From: Xyrauchen texanus
Lineage: Eukaryota; Chordata; Actinopteri; Cypriniformes; Catostomidae
Direction: 5' to 3'
DNA: 64,000 nt
Assembly (NCBI RefSeq): GCF_025860055.1
Contig: NC_068294.1
Coordinates: 8,560,827-8,624,826, forward strand
The translations under genes were made by a program, and so were the position numbers. Under the pieces are notes generated by a model. It was not told where the DNA came from. It saw nothing but the letters and a program-made list of their open reading frames with translations, and made no database searches. Each line of letters begins with the position of its first letter. The stretch's first letter is position 1. Positions 12,659 to 24,675 of the stretch are shown here, piece by piece.

Positions 12659-12659
<1 letters not shown>

Positions 12660-12732
<73 letters not shown>
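12660..12732. repeat. (CA)n microsatellite
   Basis: About 36 CA dinucleotides without interruption. Confidence 0.97.
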
Positions 12733-12737
<5 letters not shown>

Positions 12738-13752
12738 CGTGTCATCAGCGATGCAACAAATGGCAGTCCAAAGTTATGAAGGATTTTCTACTTCTTCAAG
12801 AAAGTGACGTTGATGAGTTTGCAGGTTAGTGTATGAAACTGGTGTATCTACGCAAACTGAACGTTTAGAAATGGTGACGTGTATTATGCAATTTCTCTGT
12901 ATTTAGCTTTGAATAGATCTTTAATTCAAGCTGTCAAACAACAAAACGACACTTGTACTGATAATACATTGTGTAGGCTATATGAAAGATACAAACGTGC
13001 AATATTTCATCCAGTGATGCTAGGGTAAATAATATTTGTCCTTTGACAATTATTTAGGTCAAATTTAATGGAAACTATGCAAGCTGCGCTACGTGGCGCT
13101 GCAGAATTTTCATGCTGAACGTTTTCAATGTGTGAGTATCTTTGTGAAAAATAATTGTCTCAATTTGTAGAGCAGACCATGTCATCCACCAGATGCTTCC
13201 AGTGTGTCCCCCTTTAATTTACCCTGCCACTCACACTTTACCAATGTTGTGTTGAGAAATGTTTTTTAAAAAGACAAAGACTATTGTGCAACAAGCAGCT
13301 CAATTTATGTCTGATATTAATCGATAATCATCAAGAAAATCTTCTGATTATGGATGTGTGAAAAAGGTATCGATCCCAAGCCTAGTTAGCATACCCATTT
13401 ATTTCAATGGTAGTAGCTGCACACTTTGGAACAGCAGAAAGATGACTTGACAACATGGATGATGGCACCATGAGAACATGCACAGCCCCAAGCCCTTAAC
13501 TAGTAACATGTAAAAACACAGGGCAAAAGCCTATTTAATGCTTTTAAGAGTCCACCAAAAATTGGAGAAACATGTACTACAAAAATAAAACATTGTTGCA
13601 CATGTTGCTTTCATTTTGAAGGACTATCATTGAAGATACCTGCATAGTGGTGAAGTTACATCATCTACCAGCAGGGACTAACTGCTCATGCTAACCAACA
13701 AAAACCTTGAGCTCCTTGGCTGAAGTCACACAACAATCAACATTTATTTCAC
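12733..13752. other. Intronic sequence, nothing recognised
   Basis: AT-rich, no supported gene or bounded repeat. Confidence 0.4.
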
Positions 13753-13756
13753 TTAA

Positions 13757-14121
13757 AGGTGCAGTAAGCGATTTCTTTTCATGCAAAGGTATGCAAAAAT
13801 ACTCCCTGAAATTACTACTCCCTGAAAGATATTAATTAAATAAGTGTCATGAGATATCTCAACTGTCTCCATGACAGCACAAGACTGTGTAAACATCAAA
13901 AATGTGTCCGCAATCCGCGGACAATGACGCTTTCTACCTGTCTGCCTTTTATTGAGGCATAATGCCAATTTTATGCCATGTTGCACATAAAAGTTGCCAG
14001 TTGAGGGTGCAATTTTACTGCTGTTGTTTCTGACAACTGTTTCTGCTCGTGTCGGTCTCAGTAAAGCTAATTGAATATCTTTGGAGTGCGGCTAGAATGG
14101 CAAAAATCCCTTACAACACCT
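13757..14121. mobile_element. TTAA-flanked MITE, about 365 bp
   Basis: Left terminus AGGTGCAGTAAGCGAT and right terminus ATCCCTTACAACACCT are inverted with three mismatches over 16 bp, and each is bordered by TTAA (13753-13756 and 14122-14125). TTAA duplication is typical of piggyBac- and Kolobok-type transposases; the termini do not let me choose. There is no coding capacity. Confidence 0.75.
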
Positions 14122-14125
14122 TTAA

Positions 14126-14843
14126 GAATTCTGCCGGTCACATCCCCTAGAAGCCAAAGTGATAAACTCTTTAGGGTATTTAAATGCTAAGCAGTGTCAG
14201 ATGTAAACAGTTGGGGAGTTTTACAGTGGCACTATCACTATCTGTTGTTTGACAGCACAGTTTTGAGCAGTCTATTCAAGCAGGGGTAGTTAGAAGAAAA
14301 TTCGAGAACAAATGGATTGATTGGTAGGAAAAGTGTGGTGGCCAGCACTAGGGCTCAGAGGGACATCTGTTGATAAACCTGGGAGAGTGTTGTTTAGCAC
14401 ATCTGCTTGTTTCCATTGCTCTCTTTGCATGGTTGCACACAGGATCACACACATGGAATGCAGTGAAAGCAAATCAAGGAAAAGCTCAGATTGAGTTTCT
14501 GCCACACCACTTGAACAGAAGAAATACACATACAAAACATGGCTGTTCTGTATGTACATGATTTGTTGAATAAATATCTTTTTTCTATGTTATTTCTTGT
14601 CATGACTAAAAAATTAGGTTTAAGCAAAGGTTTGAAATCCAGGCCATCTGTGTTGACTTTTCTAATAGAGGCATCTGAAAGTCCCATTAGCTTCATATAC
14701 ACCCAACTTCCCTTCAGGCCTTAAAACATTGCTTTTCATAATAATAACACCATTTTATCACTGCTATTGTTAGCAGGAGATGACTCTGCCATAACTATTC
14801 ACAGATTGGTTTGTAATCTAATTTTGGTTTCCATTTAGACAGT
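14126..14843. other. Intronic sequence, nothing recognised
   Basis: Overlapping short open frames on both strands (14290-14724) show no recognisable domain and look like chance. Confidence 0.4.
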
Positions 14844-16260
14844 ACCTGCAGGCAGGCGTTTCCAGCATTGAAGGACATCCGGGGCTTAGCCCAGACCATT
14901 TTATTTTCACACTAGCAACCACTTCTCTGTAGTCCAAAGCTGGTGAGAGGGTATTCTTTGAGTTTTGCTCTTGCTGGGCCTGTTTCTACAGTTCCTAAAT
15001 CTTCCACTCTAGTACTATCCTCAACATCCTCTCTCCTCCCTGAATCATCTGTGATGCAAAAGAACAGATACAGCACATAACTTATTGCAAATCAGCTTCA
15101 AACAACTAATTCATCAAGTGCTACATATGTCAAATTGTAGACCAATACCATTGAAGAAAATGTATTGGGAAGAGCAGATCAGTGGGATTGCCCTAAGATC
15201 TATCATGATTCTTGAATTGTCGTGTACATTGCCATAAAGTCATCACAAAAGAGTTATATTATAGTGAGTAAAGTGAAGTAAAATGTTTTTTTTTTATATA
15301 AATAATTTATATTTTTTGACATAAATAGTCAAAATGATGTATAAGATCCTAAGTTAAAGAAATACATGAATGACTTTAGTCTAAGTTCATTGACACACCA
15401 TGGCATCGAACTGTATATAATTCTCCATGTTCATCTGTCAAAATCCTTTCATTAGGATCATTGGGATAAACAATGTTTCACTTTTAACTTTCTCTAAAGT
15501 AAAGTGACTGATTAATTGTTACCAGTTTCCATGCCTGATTCTGGCACATCTTTGCTACCCTCAAAGTGTATATTTACTACAAAGTAATATCACGAAACAA
15601 GTCACACATACATTTTATGCTAATGCTTATTGGTTATCCTTAGAGAAAACAACACCTAATAAACAAGAAAATTATGCTCCAAACGTGACTCGAACCACAG
15701 TCTCCAGCATGAGAGGCGGATGCGTTAACCATGAAGCCAGAAGCTATCAGTTGGCATTGGAGGGCTTGAAGGTTTAGCCTACTGTGGGTGAAAGCCAGCC
15801 AGATGATGATCTTTAGACTTTAGGGACAAAAACAAATGTGAATTCTTACCCACTGACTTCTTTCGGAAATTTTAGAAGCCTCATTTGCTTCATTCTTGCT
15901 GTCTTTCCTGCTAACTGCTGTTAACTCGCCACTAAGTAACGTAAGTTGATGTCAGCTCCTCCCCTACCTGCTGCATATTCAACAGAGAGGAAGAAACGGA
16001 GTCACCCATAGGCTACCGACAGCAAAGAAACTTATTCTATAGGCTAGATTATGCCTATGTCTATTTTTACAGGCTGTATGCAGTATGTGCAAAGCCAAAG
16101 CACAATGAAATAAGGCAACTTGTGATTTCGGGGGTTTACATAGGCTATTGTCCAGTTTCATATTTGTCAGTCAACTTTTCAAAATTCATTCGGGGCTACA
16201 CTCAAAACATTCGGGCTGAAGCCCCGGCAAAATCGGCTGCTGCCGCCTCTGCCTGCAGGT
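14844..16260. mobile_element. Candidate TIR element, about 1.4 kb, without transposase
   Basis: The left end reads ACCTGCAGGCAGG and the right end CTGCCTGCAGGT, a perfect inverted 12-mer. About 30 bp further in, CCGGGGCTTAGCCC (left) faces GGCTGAAGCCCCGG (right), again inverted. The two matched blocks at similar spacing argue for true terminal inverted repeats. I could not find a convincing target duplication or transposase. A tRNA-like relic lies inside at 15676-15744. Alternative: two halves of unrelated inverted repeats. Confidence 0.5.
15676..15744 (-). pseudogene. tRNA-like relic, Met(CAT)-like
   Basis: On the minus strand the 69 bases contain an A-box-like TGGTTAACGCA, a putative anticodon loop CTCATGC and a B-box GGTTCGAGTC. 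The acceptor ends (GCTTCTG and TTTGGAGC) pair imperfectly and only about three of five anticodon-stem pairs form. This fits a decayed tRNA or the head of an old tRNA-derived SINE better than a working gene. Confidence 0.35.
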
Positions 16261-16576
16261 CATAATAAGTACTGGCTATTGTACTGACCTGTGACAAGTA
16301 AGCTGAAACTGTACACCAGTGCAGAAGTTGTCCAGTCTTTTCTCCTGAGGCTCTGCCTTTCCTGCGATCTGCAGACTAAATTATTTCTGGATAAACGTAC
16401 CAGTTTTTGACCTGAAGAACTATAACTGTGGGATTCCAATGGCTTTGTGTTCATATGAGCCTTATATAACACACTACCTGCTAGTTAGGTCATAAGTGAT
16501 TTTAAGATGGTCAAACTAGTTAACCAGTTAATGGAACATGATTAACCAGTTTCCTGCCAGCTTAGCCAAAGTGGAC

Positions 16577-18350
16577 GTAGAACAGACGTCTAATATTCAG
16601 CCTCCACGACTGGCAACTCGGGAGCACTCTGTCCTTAAGAGTGCTGTCGTTGCTCGGCAAGGTTCGCGTGTACGGCAGGCGCGACCTGGTCGTCATCCTG
16701 CAACTGTCGCATATACCTCCATCGCATGCTGGAATGTGCGATCGCTTGGCGTTAGTTCTGACATGGACTGCGTCTCACCTCGTAAATCAGCCCTGATTGA
16801 TGCAGAACTACTCCGACTTAACATCTCCATCGCTGCTCTGAGTGAAACTTGGCTGACCGGTGTTGGTTCTGTCCAGGAAAAAAACTACACTTTATTCTGG
16901 AACGGATACCCAGATGGTGACAGACCAATGCACGGAGTTGGCTTTGCAATTCAAAACAAGCTACTGTCCTCAGTGGAAAAACCTGTCCCCATCTCCTCAC
17001 GTCTTTCCTCACTGCGCCTGCACACAAACTGTGGCCCAGTTACAATCATAGCCACTTACGCCCCTACGCTGACTTCCAAACTAGATGTAAAGGAAACATT
17101 TTACAGTCAACTGAGCTCCATTATTCAGAAGACCTCCTCAACTGAACGTCTGATTTTCCTTGGTGACTTTAATGCCAGAGTGGGTGCTAACTCCAGTGCA
17201 TGGCCTGATATTCTGGGAAGCCATGGATATGGCAACATGAATGACAACGGTCAGCGCTTACTGGAACTCTGCAGCACCCACAAACTCTGTGTCCCCTCTT
17301 CATTCTTTCAGGGCTCAAGTTCCTCTAAAGTCACCTGGCGTCATCCACGTTCTAAGCGCTGGCACCAACTTGACCATGTACTGGTGAAGCGTGAGCATTT
17401 GAAGGAAGTAACACACTGCCGATCACTGCACTCAGCAGATTGTGACACTGATCATGCCCTTCTACGTTGTAAATTAAGGATGGTCCCAAGCAAGTTTCAT
17501 TACGCAAGGCCCAAGCCTACTCCTCGTCTGGATATTTCTGCAACCTATGTTCCTGCGTCGCAGTATGCGTTCCAGGAACTACTTGCTTCCAGCTTTGACT
17601 CTTCACCTCCTCATGAAGATATCACGGCTGCCTGGCAGCACTTCCACTCTGTTACCACAAAGGCTGCATTTTCCATCTTTGGAAAGCGATCCAGATCACA
17701 GCCTGACTGGTTCAAAACCCATGCCAGCCTGCTCCTACCTGCAATTGACTCTAAGCGTTCAGCAAGACTGTCCTATCTGCAGCATAACACTCGCTCAAAT
17801 AGGGCAGCATGGAAGCAGGCATGCCGCAATGTCCAAAGGGTCACTCGCACAGCCATGCAGGCTTACTGGAGCACATTGTGTGAACGTATTGAGTTAAGTG
17901 CGTCCATTGGAAACATCCGAGGTGTCTTTGAAGGTCTGAAAGAATCCTTGGGCCCAGTCCCTAAAAAATCCTCTCCACTCCGTTCCCTATCAGCCGAACT
18001 TCTGACCGATGTGGAATTTCAATTGGCGAGATGGGCAGAGCACTACAGCCTTCTCTATGCTCAGCCTATCACAGCCAATACATTGGCAATAATTGCTGCT
18101 ATTCCTGAGCTCCCCCCTATGTCTGATCTGGATGCAGACATTACCATCGAGGAAGTCAAATCTGCAATTAAGGCACTAAAAAATAACAAGTCTCCTGGAG
18201 CTGACGGCCTCCCCCCTGAGGCTTATAAGGCAGGCAGTGATGTTCTTGCCTCTGTCCTACATCATCTGGTTGTGATGTGTTGGAACAGTGGATATCTCCC
18301 AGATGTCCTTAGAGATGCCAGCATCATCTCCATCTATAAAAACAAGGGGG
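16577..18350 (+). pseudogene. LINE endonuclease and N-terminal RT domain
   Basis: One open frame covers an AP-endonuclease-like domain from about 16718 (IACWNVRSLG) through ETWL, IATYAP, GDFNARVG (about 17162-17185) and the catalytic DTDHALL (about 17445-17465). A linker follows, then the start of the reverse transcriptase with ALKNNKSPGADGLPPEAY (about 18172-18225) and RDASIISIYKNKG (about 18310-18348). The open frame appears to begin at 16538, but that ATG lies in flanking DNA outside the target duplication, so it is not the native start. The frame is lost at about 18350-18370, where RT homology continues in another frame. The endonuclease nicks target DNA and the RT copies the element's RNA at the nick. 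Confidence 0.85.
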
Positions 18351-18369
18351 CCGTGCAGACTGTAACAAC

Positions 18370-19780
18370 TTCAGAGGAATATCTCTGCTCAGTGTTGCTG
18401 GCAAGATATTTGCTCGCACTATTCTACCACGTCTACAAATCCTTGCTGACCGTATCCTCCCTGAAAGCCAGTGTGGGTTTCGTACTGGCCACTCCATAGC
18501 AGACATGGTTTTCTGTGTCCGTCAACTACAGGAAAAGTGTATAGAACAGCATAAACCTCTGTTCTTGGTGTTTGTAGACTTGACCAAGGCCTTTGACTAC
18601 GTTAGTCGATCTGGAATTTTCCTCATTTTACAAAGACTTGGCTGCCCTCCAAAGTTACTGAAGGTGATCATTGAGTTTCATGAGGGCATGAAGGCAACTG
18701 TACAGTCTGAAGGCACTCGCTCTGATGAGTTCCAGATAAGGTGTGGGGTAAAGCAGGGATGTGTCCTTGCTCCTACCCTCTTCGAATTTTCTTCTCTGCA
18801 CTACTACGCCGTGCCTTCCTGGTGACTCGGGTATTCTTCTACATACCCGTAGCTCATGAAAACTTTTCAATCTGGCCAGACTGCGGGCGAAGACTAAAGT
18901 GCGCCATGTTCTGGTACGTGAGCTGCTTTATGCTGATGATGCTGCCTTTGTTGCCCACTCAGAGGCAGATCTACAACTACTCTGCTCATCTTTTGCTGCT
19001 GCATGTCTAGAGTTTGGTTTGCAGATTGGTCTTAAAAAGACAGTTATTCTTGCCCAACCTGCAACCCTAAACCCTACAGTATACATTAACAACACATGTC
19101 TATCTGTGGTTGACAAATTCACCTACCTGGGTTCCACCGTATCAAACAACAATAACCTTGATGCAGAGCTTGACATGCGCATTGGGAAGGCATCATCAAC
19201 GTTTGGAAAACTGAGCAAGCGTGTCTGGCACAACAAGAACCTCTCATTGCTCCTCAAAATTCGTGTGTACCATGCTTGTGTATTGAGCACCTTACTATAT
19301 GCAAGTGAGACATGGACAACATACAGGAGGCACGAACATCGCCTCAACGCCTTCCATTTTCGCTGCCTTCGTTCCATACTGGGTGTATGCTGGAAGGATC
19401 ATGTGCCAAACTCTGTCATACTTGAGAGAACTGGTTCCAGTGACCTGTACACCATCCTCCATGAACGCCACCTCCGCTGGACTGGGCATATATATCGAAT
19501 GAATGACTTTCGCCTTCCAAAAATCTTGCTTTATGGCGAGCTGGCAAATGCCCCCGCACACATGGTCGCCCCCATCTACGTTTTAAAGATGTCATTAAGA
19601 GGGATCTTCAGGCTTTCTCCATCAACCTGGACAACTGGGAGGCACTTGCAAATGACAGAACCAAATGGTGCACAGCAATTAACAACGGCAGCAGGGACTC
19701 TCAGGAGGCCTACAAGTCATTTCTGGAAGAGAGACGCTCAAAACGGGAAGCAGTTTATCGTACTCGACATGAACGGCCAT
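18370..19780 (+). pseudogene. LINE reverse transcriptase, frameshifted
   Basis: RT homology continues in pieces. 18505-18785 holds FVDLTKAFDYVSR (motif A aspartate) and RCGVKQGCVLAPTLF. The frame then breaks near 18785, and 18899-19550 holds LLYADDAAFVAH with the catalytic YADD (18929-18940), then the thumb region with YLGSTVSNN and LSTLLYASETW. The final part after GELA (about 19545) shifts frame again. The order and motifs are those of a complete RT, but no single frame joins them. It is inactive and unrelated to the collagen gene. Confidence 0.85.
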
Positions 19781-19930
19781 AGTAGTAGTAGTAGTAGCCA
19801 AAGTGGACTACCATTTCTGATCAAGTTGACCTCAGCCCCATGGACTAGTTCAGCTGGTTATCCACCTAAACCAGCATGGACCATCTAATGACCAGATCTG
19901 ACCAGCTATTAACCATCTACCGTTAAACCA

Positions 19931-20584
19931 ATTACTGACTTTCTTTTCAGCAGGACTTGTATGGGTCAAGTCTTGACATGACAATTGTTCTCTCTATTTT
20001 TATGAAGTCACAAAGATAGTCTGACAAAATTTAACAATAATCTTCTTAAAATTGGTCTTTCAGTATGTAAAAGAGAAGAAATAGCTGTTTGTGGTTTAGG
20101 ATTGCTGTTTAGCTGGTACCACACTTTTAAGTGGTACCACAGATCTTCAAGTATGCTGTAGCAATCTATGGTTTTGGCCAGATTGTTATTGTGAGGACAT
20201 TTTGAGCCATTAGTCCAAGTATACTTGTTAAATGGGTCAGGCTCCGTATATAGCATATAAGGCCTCATATATAGGGATTTTTATTTTTAGTGCATAGCCT
20301 TACAGTGGTACATAAGGTAAACCCTTTATGGAAAATAATAGGCCTTTGGTGTCATGAAATGCATGCGTTAGTGGCCATGCAGAACGGAACAGAAATAGAT
20401 CTGAATGCAGGTGTGTCGGGACGCATTTATAACAGTTGAAGTTCTTTTTAACGTGACATGGAGTCTAAAAAATGGTTCTCGCCAAGTCAAGCATCAGTAT
20501 TGGTATTGCTCTTAGGACTGATATTTTAGGATCGGTCCTTTGAAAGAATCTTAAACCTAACTATTAAACAGGATGCGTGAGTAA
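19931..20584. other. Intronic sequence, nothing recognised
   Basis: No supported feature. Confidence 0.4.
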
Positions 20585-20874
20585 TGCATCCTACACCATT
20601 GGTGCTACAGACATGAATGATATTGTACGTCAAATTGTGTGGCTTGTTGAGGAGAGGTGCTAATACTTTTATAATCAATCAGACGTAGGGTCCTGAGACA
20701 TATCTAGGGACCAGGATATCATAGAGACTTCAAGGTGAGGTGTTTTGACATGGGCCAGTAAGCAACCACCTAGCAACCACCCAGAACAGCCTAGCAACAA
20801 CATAGAAATGCCCTGGAAAGCACCCTCAATACCCTTGCAATATGGTAGTAGCTTTTGTTCGGGTAAGCACCACT
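20585..20874. repeat. Dispersed TIR repeat, copy 2, with CCTAGCAACCACC motif
   Basis: It shares GTGGCTTGTTGAGGAGAGGT and the GGCCAGTAAGCAA block with the copy at 62815-63175 and ends in the same GTAAGCACCACT terminus (about 20863-20874). Short CCTAGCAACCACC-type repeats lie at about 20765-20800. The left terminus is not clear. Confidence 0.55.
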
Positions 20875-21995
20875 CACATTTTCTTCTGAAAATTTGAAAA
20901 TCAAGTTGTTTATTAACATTCTACAAAGCCTGTTTATATTTGTTGTAAGCCAGAGGCTCAATCTGGATCCATTTGCATGTCACTAATCAACAGAACATCC
21001 GCCGACCAATCGGCTCTGTTTGCGTGTGACATGGGGCTCACTCTACAGAGCATGGATTGATGTCAGGAGCTTGCAGCGGGTGAACTTCCTCTAGTCTGTG
21101 CTATGGCAAGCAAATAACTTAATTGAACGCAGCAAGACCTTCACTTTCAATTTAGCAGTTTTCAGACACAGGGGGTAAGAAGGGGGGACCCTTTAAGTCC
21201 CAGAGCGTGGAGACAGACAGGGGACAGAGGCACAGCTGCTCCCCTGAGGAGATGAAGGTTGATGGGGGTAAGAGATGTGAAGGGCATGCAGTGGTCTCCA
21301 GCTCTGGATTCTTTGCTATTAGGCCACATTTATACTGTGCTCAAAACTAACAAGCATGCCTTTATTTACTCTGTTCCTACTGATATGTTTATGTAAAGGA
21401 CATTACATAAACTGTGTCAGGTTACTGGATGATTTTTAGGTCAATGGATTGATGAAGTCAGTTATGGCTGATTACTTGTATGATGGCTGATTTTATGAAT
21501 CCAATATATCTGATATGTCTTGCTTATTCGTTCGTTATTAAATAAAGCAACATTCACACTAAAGCTTCTATCCAGAATTATACATACTTTAAGTGGAAAG
21601 TGTTACTGAAAGGTTTATAGGTCAGTGGACTGATAGGACTTTGTAAGCATACGATTTCATGACCGCGGTTGATACTACATGCTAATTGTTAGCTATTAAG
21701 ATTAAAAAAATTAAATAAAAAATGTGTTGCCTCTTAAGTAAAAAAAAAAATTTCTGAGAGAAACAAAAGATATTAAGAGAAATATTTTTTTTTGCAATAT
21801 TCTATTGCTCAGGAAGGCACTAAAACACCTAAGCATCAGATGTCATGGCCAAGGTTGGTACCACATGCTACTTGTTAGCTAGTAAGATGTAAAGAAAAGC
21901 ATTGCCTCTTAAGGAGTAAAAAAAATTCTGAGAGAAAAGAAATGCATAGAATTAAAATATTTTTTTTTTCTGAGAAAAAATTAAATTAAGAGAAA
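20875..21995. other. Intronic sequence with local duplications
   Basis: Phrases in 21405-21520 (TTATGGCTGATTACTTG) recur at about 27515-27535, and 21640-21760 resembles 21835-21960. This suggests old local duplications, but no named repeat. Confidence 0.4.
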
Positions 21996-22188
21996 GTCAA
22001 GTAATTTTTATTGTCCTTCAACCATATACAGTTAGTTAGTACACAGTGAAACAAGACAACGTTCCTCCAGGACCATGGTGCTACATAAAACAACATAGGA
22101 CAAGAACACAGAACCACATGAGACTACACAAACGAAATAACATACCTATATAAAGTGCACGTGCAAACGTGTGCAAAAAGTACAGGAC

Positions 22189-22693
22189 TGTAACGAACCC
22201 CGCTCCTCTAGTTCGCTCCGCTTCCTCGAGCTCACACGCTCGCTCCCAATCACCCCCCTCTGGCTCTCACGCTCGCTCCCAATCACCAGAGTATTAGTTT
22301 CACCCGTACTCGTCCCAATCACTCGATTATTAGTTTCACCTGCACTGTTTGTTTTCCCCTATTTATACGCTGCCCTTTCGTCTCACTCGTGTTGGTTATT
22401 GTTTAGTTTACCCCTTCGCTTTGCCAGCTCTAGTGATCCCCTAGCTCCCCTGTCTATTCAACTCGATTGTCTTACTTGTTATACTGATTCTGATTTCCCC
22501 GGCTTCGACCTTACGCTTTCCTCGACCACTCTTTTGTAGATTTGCTCCGTTGCCATATCCTGATTCCCCGGCTTCGACCTTACGCTCCCCTCGACCACTC
22601 TCTTCTGGATTTGCCCTATTTGTACTTTTGCTTTGCCTGCAATAAACGCAGTTTGACTGTACATTGTGACTGTCTCTTCTTGTGCGGGTTACA
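22189..22693 (+). repeat. 5' LTR of the gypsy element, 505 bp
   Basis: Starts TGTAACGAACC and ends GCGGGTTACA. It contains internal duplications: CTCACGCTCGCTCCCAATCA appears twice and CCCCGGCTTCGACCTTACGCT appears twice. AATAAA at about 22641 may be the polyadenylation signal. Confidence 0.93.
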
Positions 22694-22723
22694 GAATAAC
22701 CAACCTTACAGAAGACAGTCACA

Positions 22724-24151
22724 ATGGAATCCATTGAGGATCTCCGCAGCTCGCTAGAGCGGATTTGCACGGCGCTTTCTGCCCAAGGATCTACGGTTGG
22801 GAAACACGACCAAGCGCTCACGGCCCAGGGACAGCAAATACAGGAAATACTGCATACGCTACGTACCATTTCCGATCAGTTTCAACCTGTTCCACCTGTG
22901 TCTGTCCCTGTACCCGTTGATGTTCCCACCGCATTTCCCAGCGCCGTGAGCTTTCAACCCCCCGAGCGGTTTGACGGTTCGTCAGAAGCTTGTCAGGGTT
23001 TTTTAATGCAATGTACTGTTTATATGACGTATCACCCCCTTTTAAGCACTGACAGTGAGAGAGTACATTTTTTAATCTCACTGCTCTCGGGGAAGGCACG
23101 GCAATGGGCCACTGCATTGTGGACTGCCGAGAGCCCCCTTTTGACGTCATATGATCAGTTTTGTCACCAGATTGCAGTGGTTTTTAATCACCCGGCAGCT
23201 GGTAGGGATGTAGGCAGCCGTCTCGTGTTTTTGAAACAGGGGTCACGCACAGCCGCTGCCTACGCACTTGATTTCCGCACCCTTGCCGCGGGTAGCGGGT
23301 GGAGCGACCCCGCTTTGTTAACTGTATACCGCCTGGGTTTGAATGACCAGCTCCAAATGGAATTGGCATGTCGAGGAGAATCGCTGTCGCTGGAGAACTA
23401 TATTCAGCTCTCCATCACAGTGGATAACCTGCTTCGTGACCGTGCTTGTCTGAGCCCCTCTGTTGTCCAAGAGCCTGCTACGTGTCTCCACTCGCCTAAA
23501 CTCGTTTCTCCCGAGTGCTCTTCCAAATCCGAACCTATGCAACTTGGTCGCGCCCCCCTAACTCAGGCGGAACGAACTAGGCGATTGACACAGAACCTCT
23601 GCCTATACTGTGGCACCCCGGGCCACCGGATTACCTCATGCCCGGCCGGTCCCCAGCATTCCCGCTCCAAAAGCCGGGTGAGAACGTCAGTCATTCTCAA
23701 CATTACCCAGAAACAAGTCTGCCTCCCAGTAATGTTGAGTTTTAACAATGTCTCCTTTTCTACCCCAGCCCTAGTTGATTCCGGGGCAGCGGGGAATTTT
23801 TTAGACGATGGCTTGGTCCAAAAACTGTCCATCCCACTCAGTCCGGTCGTGCCACCTCTCAGGGTTAATTCTCTAGATGGGGCACCCCTCGGATCGGGTC
23901 TCATTTCCTTTCGGACCGTGCCGTTGTCCCTCCAAGTGGGTTTGTTTCACACTGAGCTCATCCAGTTTTTTATTGTGAAATCACCTAGAGACCCTGTGGT
24001 TTTGGGCCACCCCTGGTTGGCGCTTCATGACCCCCACATTTCCTGGCGCACGGGGGAGCTGTTGCGCTGGACCGACCACTGTTTGTCACATTGTATTTCC
24101 CACCTCCGTAGAGAGCCCCGAAGTGAAGTCTCCTGTCTCCATCCCTCCTGA
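22724..24151 (+). pseudogene. Gypsy Gag-protease open frame
   Basis: The frame of 475 residues begins at ATG 22724, about 30 bases after the LTR. The N-terminal part (about residues 75-230) is a Gag-like helical region with WATALW and KQGSRTAAAYALDFR. A CCHC zinc knuckle, CLYCGTPGHRITSC, lies at about 23600-23641 and would bind element RNA. The aspartic protease active site is DSGAAG (about 23777). The frame stops at 24149-24151, but pol-like sequence is already readable in another frame from about 24085, so a frameshift separates protease from RT. That could be mutation or an original gag-pol junction. It is otherwise intact. Confidence 0.88.
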
Positions 24152-24675
24152 GTACTCCTCCTACGCTGATGTGTTCGAGAAGACCCAGGTTAGTCTCCCC
24201 CCACATCGTAGTGTGGACTGCGCCATCGATCTCCTTCCGGGGTCCCCACTCCCTAAGAGCCGAGTGTACCCCTTAACGCTACCCGAAACCAAAGCCATGG
24301 AGGACTACATCGACGAGGCGCTCAGTCTAGGCATCATTCGGCCGTCCACCTCCCCGGTGGCGTCCGGCTTCTTTTTCGTGGGCAAGAAGGATGGCGGGCT
24401 TCGCCCCTGCATCGATTACCGGGCCCTAAATAAGGCTACGGTGAAGTTCGCCTACCCCCTGCCTCTCATCCAGCCGTCCCTCGAGCAGGTCAGTAAGGCT
24501 AAGATCTTTACTAAGCTCGACCTCAGGAGCGCGTACAACCTTGTACGCATCCGCAAGGGAGACGAGTGGAAGACTGCGTTCATCACCACCAGGGGGCACT
24601 ACGAGTACTTGGTGATGCCATACGGCCTCGCCAACTCCCCCTCGGTGTTCCAGTCATTCATGAACGACGTCTTTC
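24090..24675 (+). pseudogene. Gypsy reverse transcriptase, N-terminal part
   Basis: The frame carries YADVFEK, LPPHRSVDCAIDL, SGFFFVGKKDGGLRPCIDYR (finger region), then FTKLDLRSAYNLVRI with the first catalytic aspartate, and MPYGLANSPSVFQSFMNDVF. It is lost at about 24672-24680, just before the YIDD block, by a small indel. Upstream, homology begins about 60 bases inside the Gag-protease frame. Confidence 0.88.

Larger units (their letters stand above)
16577..19797 (+). mobile_element. 5'-truncated APE-type LINE with 14-bp target duplication
   Basis: The element codes for an apurinic-type endonuclease followed by a reverse transcriptase and ends in an (AGT)n tail (19781-19797). It is flanked by identical TAGCCAAAGTGGAC copies at 16563-16576 and 19795-19808, a target-site duplication that fixes both ends; the TAG could belong to tail or target. 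The length of about 3.2 kb and an open frame already running at the 5' border indicate 5' truncation. The C-terminal zinc-finger segment common in relatives is not seen. The clade is not certain; I, Nimb, Jockey and RTE-like groups share this layout. At least three frameshifts make it inactive. Confidence 0.85.
16455..19930. repeat. Older 'ACCAGY'-rich repeat that received the LINE
   Basis: Sequence just outside the LINE on both sides (about 16515-16576 and 19798-19930) is rich in ACCAG and TTAACCAG phrases, and resembles about 45310-45385. It looks like one older repeat split by the LINE. Confidence 0.45.

Noticed and set aside
12540..12829. Thr-His repeat protein
   Set aside because: Translation of the (CA)n tract.
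16538..18499. A 653-residue open frame as a host gene
   Set aside because: It carries LINE endonuclease and RT motifs and is bounded by a target duplication; the apparent start lies in flanking DNA.
22441..22869. 142-residue minus-strand frame near the gypsy LTR
   Set aside because: Antisense to the LTR and the start of Gag.
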